From a virus: a DNA stretch of 29,963 bases. The notes below the pieces were generated by a model. That model was given only the letters and a program-made list of their open reading frames with translations, did not search any database and was not told the origin of the DNA. Below, one piece after another: positions 23,791-29,963 of this stretch. The position numbers were made by a program, and so were the translations under genes. Every line of letters starts with the position of its first letter. Position 1 is the first letter of the stretch. The stretch spans positions 1-29,963 of the IMG/VR virus record IMGVR_UViG_3300021602_000018, one strand, 5' to 3'.

Positions 23791-26700
23791 TGTTTCAAAA
23801 TGATGATTTAAAAAAACATCTTGAAGAATCTTTTACTGTAGAGTCGCAAACTGCAGTTGTAGCAGAATGGAATATGAATCTTCCTGGAAATATTTTTAAA
23901 TTAGGTAATTATCGTTATAGAAAAAATGATACAAGATATAGTGCATTGCCAAATATTTTTGATAAACTAGATGTTGGAAATTTTTATACTGGAGCGACAA
24001 ACTCAGATATTGTTATTGAAAGTGGTTTGCAAGAAGATGAAGTAAATCCAATACTTTTTGCTTATCCTAAAATAAAAGAAAAGTTATATTTTTCATTAGA
24101 GGATTGTATTAAACCATTTAGACCAAGATCAGGAATTAATAAAGCGGTATATGGTAAGAATAGATATTTTCCAAACATAGGCAAAAATATGTATTTAAGA
24201 CCAAGATATTACATGCCACACAAAGATGATGAATTTAAATACTGGAGATCTTATAGAACCGAAAGTTTTAATGGAGGCTCAGATGGCGATGGAGGAGGAA
24301 CAATAGTTCCACCACCTCCAGTATGTCCACCACCAGTTACTGTAACGGTCAGTATAACGGGTGTAGTGCGTCATATAGAGGCTTCTGGGGGACTTTGGAC
24401 AGGTTCTATAGAGAAGTTAACGTCAACGTCTCCATTGGTCGTAGGAGCACTTGTATCATCTACAAATGGTCCAGCAAAATTAATAGGTGCAACAGCAACA
24501 GTTTCATCAATAACCCCCAGTGGAGGTACTGGTCCATTTACCGCAACCATATCTGGACTATCATCAACATCTAATGTGGCAGTTGGAGATAGGTTGACAG
24601 CAATTCCTGGAACTGGCAGACTCTATGGTGGAAATCCAACTTCAGTTATTGTTACAGAGATTATAGGTTCAACATCTTTAAAATATAGCGTAATTAGTGG
24701 AGGAACTCCACAATCTGGAAGCATAAGCAATTTATATGTAAATGCTGGATCCTTGGGTTCTGGTAAAGTAAAAATTAAATCTATTGATAAAAATGAAAAA
24801 AGTGTTACTTTTATTACAACTGGCGGTACACAACCAGTCGCTGGATATATTAGTGGTGTATCTACAATAACATATCAACCAATAACAAATGCAAATAAAG
24901 AATATGGTATATCAAAAAATAATTCAGAGACAATAACTACATATGGAGTATCCTCTTCTTCTAACATAATTGATGATGCTAATCCATTTGTTGTATACAA
25001 AGAAAGTGTCCCAGCAAATAGATTAATTGTAAAGGTTCAGACACATGTAGGAGATATTGATTTAGGTCCATTTAAAACAACATCTGGAACTACATTTAAA
25101 GATCCATTCTATGGTGATGCAAATAAAGTTGTTCCTAAAAAATTTAAAGTAGAATATTTAAATGATAATGATCAATGGATTACAGCATACACCTTTAATC
25201 AAAACTCATTAAGAGATGATGGAATATCTCCAGTATTTGGTAACGATGGATATCTTAGTTTACAATATGGAATAGAAATACCAATACAATATAAAAACAA
25301 TTTTGTTTTTGTAGGAACCATTTCTTCTGAAAGTGTTTTACCACAAGAAAGTATTCTTGGATATTCCTATTTATTAATAGAATCTGAAAATACAAAAGGA
25401 GTTATGTATGTTTATAATGGTGGAACAAATTCTAACAAACTAGAAAATTACGATAGTTTTGTTCCAAAATATAACTGGCAAATAGGTACTGATGGTGTAT
25501 ATGAAAATACACAATTTGTTACAGACTTTACTAACCCTTCATTTTTTTATGAACAAAATGATAGAAATAAAATCTTTAGAGAATTTGTTTTTGTAAAAGG
25601 AATAAGGGTTGCAGTTGAGACAATGAGTATTCCAGATACATCATTTGATTTAATTGAATTTTCACCAAGATTAGTATCAAATATAACAGACATGATGGTT
25701 GATTTTCAAGTAACTAAAGTTCTTTCAGACCTATCTAGTGCCTCATTACCTGTTGGGCAACTATTAGCCTCTACTGGAAAGATAAATCTTTTTGATAATG
25801 ATGAATCATTTAATATAAATAATATTTGGAATGGAGAATCTGGAAGTATTATCTCCAAGTATGTTCAAAAAAATGTAAAGGTTACATTCTATGAGGTCAT
25901 AAATAATGTTAACAATGTAAACTACTACGTTCCACTTAAAACTTTATACTCAGATGGGGTTCCACAGGTTGATCAAAATTCATCCAGTATTTCAATGAAC
26001 TTAAGAGATTTTTATTTTTATTTTGAATCCATAATTGCTCCAGAAATACTATTGACAGATGTATCATTAAGTCAAGCAGTAGCGATTCTATTAGATCATA
26101 TTGGTTTCTCAAATTATGTATTTAAAAGATTGCTATCAGAAAATGATCCAATTATTCCATATTTCTTTATTGCACCACAACAAAATGTTGCACAGGTTTT
26201 ATCACAAATTGCAATGGCAACACAATCTGGAATGTTCTTTGATGAATATAATAATTTTGTTGTTATGACAAAGGGATATCTTTTAGATGATACTAATACA
26301 AGAGCATTAGATTTTACGTTTTATGGAAACGAAACAAGTTTATCAAACGGAGCAATAGAAAACCAAATATCTGGAAAACTTCCAAATATTATTTCTATAT
26401 CTTCACAAGATAAAAAAGTTTTTAATGCGGGAACAATAAATTATACAAGTAGATATATACAAAGATCATATGGAACAATAAAGCAATCTATGCTTGATGA
26501 CCAAGAAAAAACATGGATATATAAGCCAGTTCTTTTGTGGGAAGTTTCAGGAACAGAAATGACTAAATCACAAAATTCAGAAAAACAATCTACTTATACT
26601 CTTGCTGCAATGCCACTAAATGGTGATATATCAAATGTAGTTCCTTATGTTTTAAATCATCAATTAACAAATAATATTATTGACTTTGGTGAAAATATAT

Positions 26701-29111
26701 ACTACATAACAAGATATCAGGGATATTTTTATGCAAATTCAGAAATTATAAAATATGATGCAGTTCAATTTAACATAACTGGAATTGGCAATGTTTGGAT
26801 TACTAGTAATTCTGAGTATCAAAATTATTTTTCTAAACTACCATTTAATGGAAAAATATATCCAACAGGGCTTGTAAGAATCTATACCGAACCATACTAT
26901 GAGACTATTAATGGTATAACAAAGTTAAAAAATGGATCTGTTTCAATGCATGGTCGTGGTCAGTTTGGAACGACTGTAACAACACATAACTCTGGACTTG
27001 ATACAAACTGGTCCAATAATGACTATGTTCAGGGTTGCAAAATGGATTCAAAATATATTTTTAATACAGATCCAAACTTTGTTGATTCTATAAATGGAAT
27101 ATTAGATTTAGCATCAAGTACTACTGGAACAGTTACAACCATTACCGTTTTAACTGGAGGATTTTCTGCAGTAATTGAAAATATGATAGACACATCTGGA
27201 TTTCAAATTGGTAGCGCAATAGTTGCTACATCTGGAACTGGTTCCCTATATGGTGGTATACCAGTATCTTGTGCAGTAAATAAAATTTTAAGTAGCACAT
27301 CTATTGAATATGTTGTTGAGGGTGGCACAACACCTGTTGCTGGAACAATAAATAATATTACAGAAGTTTCTACTTCTTTAAAACTTCCTGATACAGTAAC
27401 AGGTACTGCTGGAGTTGCAAAAGAAAAAGCAAAATCTTCACAAAGAAATGGCGTTATAAAAAATTTCCTATCTTCATTTTTTTCATCAGATAGTGCTATT
27501 AAATATTTAAAAACAACAAGTGCTGGAACTATACAGTCTTCTGCTCTTGTGTTTAATGGTCCAGAGTTTTCAACATCAGAAAATCCAAGAGATTATGTTT
27601 CCTATGCATGGAAAAATTTGTCAGAACCGTATAAGCATTTTGGAACTAGGATAAGAATTATTGGCAAAGTAGAAACGGCATCGTCAAACTCTCAAAGTTT
27701 GGTAGGTGGATCAACATATTACAACATACCAGGAATAGATCCAACACAAACAGTATCAATTGGTGGAGGTTCAGCAGGAATATGCATTGCAAATCCAGCA
27801 ACAAATAATGGATACTATTTTGAGATAACAGCATTAACAACTTCAGATATTTCAAGTTATCAAAATACAAACAGTACAACTGGAGAAATAACGGTTGCTT
27901 TAGATAATGTTAATTTTTATAAAATTAAAAGAAATAAAGGAGCAACATCAGATAACGATTCTGCCGTACCAATTAAATTGTGGGGTGGAGTTGCAAGCAT
28001 CATTGTTGATGATGGAAACTTTACTGGACAATATCGAATTTCTGGAGAACAGAATCCAACAGTATATGATTTATCAATTGAATATGTAGATGTTAGTTCA
28101 ACAATTAGAACTTTTTATCTTTACATTAATAATAGATTAGTTCAAGTAATAACAGACTATGAACCATTACCTATTGTTGGAAATACCGTAGGTCTTTTTG
28201 TTCGTGGTTCAGCAAAGGTAATGTTTGAAAACGTATATGCTATAAATAGAAATTATTCCGATAATTCAACCTTTGCAATTGATGCTCCAATATCTGAAAT
28301 ATTTGGGGGAAATAGTGAAGAAACAACTACTGCAAGTGATGTAATGTCAAAATACGCTGTAAGTGGTGTTGTACAAAAAACATTTTTAAGTGGAATAAAT
28401 GCAAATGGATCTTCTAAATATAGAATGTTTTATGATGAATTTGGTACAATTATGAGAGAATGTGAGTACTTTAATATTAAATATGATAAGGCTTATCCAG
28501 CGCTATATGCTAAAATTTCTAATACATTTAATAGAATAAGAGGCTATGTAGTTTCTGGATTTATGGCATCTTCCTATGGAGCAGAATTTTTAATATTTAA
28601 TGCAACAGATACAGCATTAAGTCTTGATGAAACTTCTGGAAATTATTTAAGAATACAAGGCGTAACATTTACTCAAGATACAACTCATTCATTAACAGTA
28701 GATGATTACTATAAGAAAAAGGGTAGTCTATCAAATCCAACATTAAAGGGAGATAGCGCTATTCAGTCACCATTTACATATATTGAAGACTATGATAAAA
28801 TAACAACAAGTAGGATTCTATATGGAAAAAATGAATTTTCACTAGATAGTCCATATATTCAAGATCAATCAACAGCAGAAGAGTTAATTGGTTGGATTGC
28901 TAAGAAAAATTTAAAGCCAAGGAAGATGGTTGGTTTAAATATATTTAATATTCCAACACTTCAACTTGGAGATGTTGTAAATATTCACTATAAAAATTCC
29001 GATGGTATTGATATATTGGGTTCAGAGACTACTAGATATACAGTTTACAATATTGATTACAGTAAATCTTCTGAAGGAAGTAACATGACCGTATTTTTGA
29101 GTGAGGTATAA
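23790..29111 (+). CDS. Large tail hub / tail-associated protein with repeated beta-modules
   Basis: 1773 residues. The N-terminal 165 residues are Tyr/Arg/Asn-rich, then a Gly/Pro linker (GGSDGDGGGTIVPPPPVCPP) leads into beta-modules (about 190-355). Residues about 560-830 look like a tail hub: VSLSQAVAILLDHIGFSNYV then IAPQQNVAQVLSQIAMATQS and GMFFDEYNNFVVM. Another module copy is at about 1113-1194. A concanavalin/LamG-like domain is at about 1270-1490 (HFGTRIRIIGKVE ... FYLYINNRLVQVI ... GLFVRGSAKVMFENVYAIN). The C-terminal domain (NIFNIPTLQLGDVVNIHYKN) closes the protein like other hub proteins. It probably forms the tail tip and contacts the host surface. It overlaps the distal tail gene by one base, and the next gene starts 2 bases after its stop. 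No hydrolase motif recognised. Confidence 0.75.
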   Translation: MFQNDDLKKHLEESFTVESQTAVVAEWNMNLPGNIFKLGNYRYRKNDTRYSALPNIFDKLDVGNFYTGATNSDIVIESGLQEDEVNPILFAYPKIKEKLYFSLEDCIKPFRPRSGINKAVYGKNRYFPNIGKNMYLRPRYYMPHKDDEFKYWRSYRTESFNGGSDGDGGGTIVPPPPVCPPPVTVTVSITGVVRHIEASGGLWTGSIEKLTSTSPLVVGALVSSTNGPAKLIGATATVSSITPSGGTGPFTATISGLSSTSNVAVGDRLTAIPGTGRLYGGNPTSVIVTEIIGSTSLKYSVISGGTPQSGSISNLYVNAGSLGSGKVKIKSIDKNEKSVTFITTGGTQPVAGYISGVSTITYQPITNANKEYGISKNNSETITTYGVSSSSNIIDDANPFVVYKESVPANRLIVKVQTHVGDIDLGPFKTTSGTTFKDPFYGDANKVVPKKFKVEYLNDNDQWITAYTFNQNSLRDDGISPVFGNDGYLSLQYGIEIPIQYKNNFVFVGTISSESVLPQESILGYSYLLIESENTKGVMYVYNGGTNSNKLENYDSFVPKYNWQIGTDGVYENTQFVTDFTNPSFFYEQNDRNKIFREFVFVKGIRVAVETMSIPDTSFDLIEFSPRLVSNITDMMVDFQVTKVLSDLSSASLPVGQLLASTGKINLFDNDESFNINNIWNGESGSIISKYVQKNVKVTFYEVINNVNNVNYYVPLKTLYSDGVPQVDQNSSSISMNLRDFYFYFESIIAPEILLTDVSLSQAVAILLDHIGFSNYVFKRLLSENDPIIPYFFIAPQQNVAQVLSQIAMATQSGMFFDEYNNFVVMTKGYLLDDTNTRALDFTFYGNETSLSNGAIENQISGKLPNIISISSQDKKVFNAGTINYTSRYIQRSYGTIKQSMLDDQEKTWIYKPVLLWEVSGTEMTKSQNSEKQSTYTLAAMPLNGDISNVVPYVLNHQLTNNIIDFGENIYYITRYQGYFYANSEIIKYDAVQFNITGIGNVWITSNSEYQNYFSKLPFNGKIYPTGLVRIYTEPYYETINGITKLKNGSVSMHGRGQFGTTVTTHNSGLDTNWSNNDYVQGCKMDSKYIFNTDPNFVDSINGILDLASSTTGTVTTITVLTGGFSAVIENMIDTSGFQIGSAIVATSGTGSLYGGIPVSCAVNKILSSTSIEYVVEGGTTPVAGTINNITEVSTSLKLPDTVTGTAGVAKEKAKSSQRNGVIKNFLSSFFSSDSAIKYLKTTSAGTIQSSALVFNGPEFSTSENPRDYVSYAWKNLSEPYKHFGTRIRIIGKVETASSNSQSLVGGSTYYNIPGIDPTQTVSIGGGSAGICIANPATNNGYYFEITALTTSDISSYQNTNSTTGEITVALDNVNFYKIKRNKGATSDNDSAVPIKLWGGVASIIVDDGNFTGQYRISGEQNPTVYDLSIEYVDVSSTIRTFYLYINNRLVQVITDYEPLPIVGNTVGLFVRGSAKVMFENVYAINRNYSDNSTFAIDAPISEIFGGNSEETTTASDVMSKYAVSGVVQKTFLSGINANGSSKYRMFYDEFGTIMRECEYFNIKYDKAYPALYAKISNTFNRIRGYVVSGFMASSYGAEFLIFNATDTALSLDETSGNYLRIQGVTFTQDTTHSLTVDDYYKKKGSLSNPTLKGDSAIQSPFTYIEDYDKITTSRILYGKNEFSLDSPYIQDQSTAEELIGWIAKKNLKPRKMVGLNIFNIPTLQLGDVVNIHYKNSDGIDILGSETTRYTVYNIDYSKSSEGSNMTVFLSEV
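24346..24855 (+). repeat. Beta-module repeats, N-terminal cluster in the tail hub gene
   Basis: A full copy lies at residues about 248-318 (ISGLSSTSNVAVGDRLTA, GTGRLYGGNPTSVIVTEI, STSLKYSVISGGTPQSGSI). An upstream half-copy (WTGSIEKLTSTSPLVVGALV) and a downstream partial (TFITTGGTQPVAGYISGV) flank it. Some codons here (ACG, GTC, CGT) look less AT-rich than the rest of the gene. Confidence 0.7.
27127..27371 (+). repeat. Beta-module repeat, distal copy in the tail hub gene
   Basis: Residues about 1113-1194 repeat the N-terminal module: FQIGSAIVATSGTGSLYGGI against VAVGDRLTAIPGTGRLYGGN, then SSTSIEYVVEGGTTPVAGTI against GSTSLKYSVISGGTPQSGSI. The copies are about 850 residues apart in one protein. 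Confidence 0.75.
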
Positions 29112-29113
29112 AG

Positions 29114-29963
29114 GTGCTTGCATATAATTTAATTGATGGTGGAGGAGCACCACCACCTCCATCACCTACTGCTAATGTTAGCAGTGTTGACACTTCAAGT
29201 CTTGCTGGAATTGCTGTAGCATCTGATCCAAATCTTCAAGCCTTGCAAACAGCAGCAAATCAAGCAGCAATCGATGCTGCTCAAAACCCTGGAGCAGGAG
29301 CAGATGCTCAACATGATGCAAGAGTGGCTGCAGCAGCAGCCCAAGCGTATGCAGATGCACTCGCTGCAGCATTGGCTGCATCAAAGCCAACACCAACTCC
29401 AACACCAACTCCAACTCCAACACCAACTCCAACACCGACTCCAACTCCAACACCGACTCCAACCGTTCCACCAATAGTTGTTCAGCCACCAATTGTTCAA
29501 CCATACATTCCTCCATACACTCCTCCATATGTCCCTCCAGTTGTTCCACCAACACCACCTGTGGTTACTCCACCACCACAAGTAGTAATCCCAACACCAC
29601 CAATTAAATCTGGAACACCACAGTATGTTTTATTTGATGATCAAGTTGTTCCTTATGAAATTATGGTTGATTTATTATTTGAAGATATTGGTGGAGAAGA
29701 GTTATTAACAATTGCAAGATCTGATACTGTCAATGGTCAAGAAATTGCTTACCAACCATTTAAAAATTTAGGAATTATTCAAAATCAGTATAATCCAAAT
29801 AATATTATTAAACTTCAGCAAACATCTGAAACATTTTTTTCTAATTTTCCGATACAACTTAATTCAAGAATACCAAATGTAGGAGATGGTCCAAATGGGA
29901 AAACGGTATACTTAAATACAGAGGCTCTTAATGTATATAACAGAACAAATATAGAGGTTGGAG
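29114..29963 (+). CDS. Minor tail protein with Pro-Thr stalk (3' partial)
   Basis: Open from GTG 29114 to the window end (283 complete codons). GAGG at 29103-29106 gives a Shine-Dalgarno 7 bases upstream, and the hub stop is 2 bases before. The N-terminus has a Pro cluster (GGGAPPPPSPTANVSS), then an Ala-rich helical region (about 45-90: AAIDAAQNPGAGADAQHD, AAAAAQAYADALAAALAA), a Pro-Thr dipeptide run (about 92-116), a Pro/Tyr/Val-rich stretch (QPPIVQPYIPPYTPPYVPP), and a globular start, PQYVLFDDQVVPYEIMVDLL with FKNLGIIQNQYNPNNIIKLQ. Probably a tail-tip or fibre protein on an extended stalk. The function of the globular part is not visible here. Confidence 0.7.
   Translation, partial: MLAYNLIDGGGAPPPPSPTANVSSVDTSSLAGIAVASDPNLQALQTAANQAAIDAAQNPGAGADAQHDARVAAAAAQAYADALAAALAASKPTPTPTPTPTPTPTPTPTPTPTPTPTVPPIVVQPPIVQPYIPPYTPPYVPPVVPPTPPVVTPPPQVVIPTPPIKSGTPQYVLFDDQVVPYEIMVDLLFEDIGGEELLTIARSDTVNGQEIAYQPFKNLGIIQNQYNPNNIIKLQQTSETFFSNFPIQLNSRIPNVGDGPNGKTVYLNTEALNVYNRTNIEVG
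29387..29463 (+). repeat. Pro-Thr dipeptide repeat (CCAACACCAACT-type DNA repeat)
   Basis: About 13 consecutive Pro-Thr codon pairs (CCA/CCG with ACA/ACT/ACC) form an imperfect 6/12-base DNA repeat in frame. Pro-Thr runs adopt extended linkers. Synonymous variation is present, so slippage is possible but the array is not perfect. Confidence 0.9.

Noticed and set aside
29122-29127. TATAAT just after GTG 29114 as a promoter
   Set aside because: It lies inside the coding region with wrong spacing for an extended -10; such matches are expected in AT-rich DNA.
29387-29463. Short tandem repeat as a possible CRISPR array or origin iterons
   Set aside because: Unit is only 6-12 bases without spacers, lies in frame within a gene and encodes Pro-Thr.
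29178-29558. Leu/Glu/Val-rich minus-strand reading frame and other frames over the Pro-Thr repeat
   Set aside because: Repetitive peptides result from reading the CCAACACCAACT-type repeat in other frames; the plus-strand minor tail gene explains the DNA.
1-29963. Terminase, lysis, integrase, tRNA, att or defence genes
   Set aside because: Looked for but nothing supportable was seen; all sizeable genes fit virion assembly.

Overview
The window is the virion-structure region of a tailed, long-tailed (siphovirus-type) bacteriophage genome. All genes lie on the + strand and are tightly packed, with stop/start overlaps (TAATG, ATGAGTGA) and only about 440 bases of intergenic DNA. The DNA is AT-rich by eye (about two-thirds A+T). 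The capsid, tail-tube, scaffold and second tail-chaperone genes are visibly less AT-rich and use more C-ending codons. The gene set and motifs (PBSX-like portal, XkdF-like protease fused to scaffold, HK97-type capsid, a giant TP901-type tape measure and LamG-rich minor tail proteins) resemble actinobacteriophages. The putative leaderless genes also suit an actinobacterial host, but the host assignment is inference.

Layout: (1) 2-2161, the 3' part of a large LamG-like minor tail/adhesin protein, cut by the window start. (2) 2180-5598, a small unknown protein, the portal, and a prohead protease-scaffold fusion with a strong nested start for free scaffold. (3) 5624-7842, the major capsid protein, a terminator, a 79-residue protein copying the capsid N-terminal arm without the fold, and two small proteins sharing a C-terminal domain. 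(4) 7845-10529, four head-tail joining and tail-completion genes. (5) 10609-11259, the tail tube protein, apparently its own promoter-gene-terminator unit. (6) 11336-12386, two separately encoded paralogous tail-assembly chaperones, one long (GT-like) and one short (G-like), where most phages use one gene and a ribosomal frameshift. (7) 12425-23083, a 3552-residue tape measure protein holding large soluble insertions, one of which looks like a kinase fold. (8) 23083-29963, distal tail protein, tail hub/tip protein with repeated beta-modules, and the 5' part of a minor tail protein with a Pro-Thr stalk.

How it works together: protease, scaffold and capsid build and mature the head around the portal. 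The adaptor, closure, neck and terminator proteins join it to a tail whose tube subunits polymerise around the chaperone-coated tape measure on the tip proteins. Putative extended -10 promoters and two intrinsic terminators, placed just after the two most abundant structural genes, suggest stoichiometry is set by separate transcription units. No terminase, lysis, replication, integration, tRNA or CRISPR features were seen.

The strongest candidates for something undescribed are the free capsid-arm paralogue (6826-7065), the kinase-like domain inside the tape measure (about 15488-16205), the frameshift-free chaperone pair, and leaderless late promoters.
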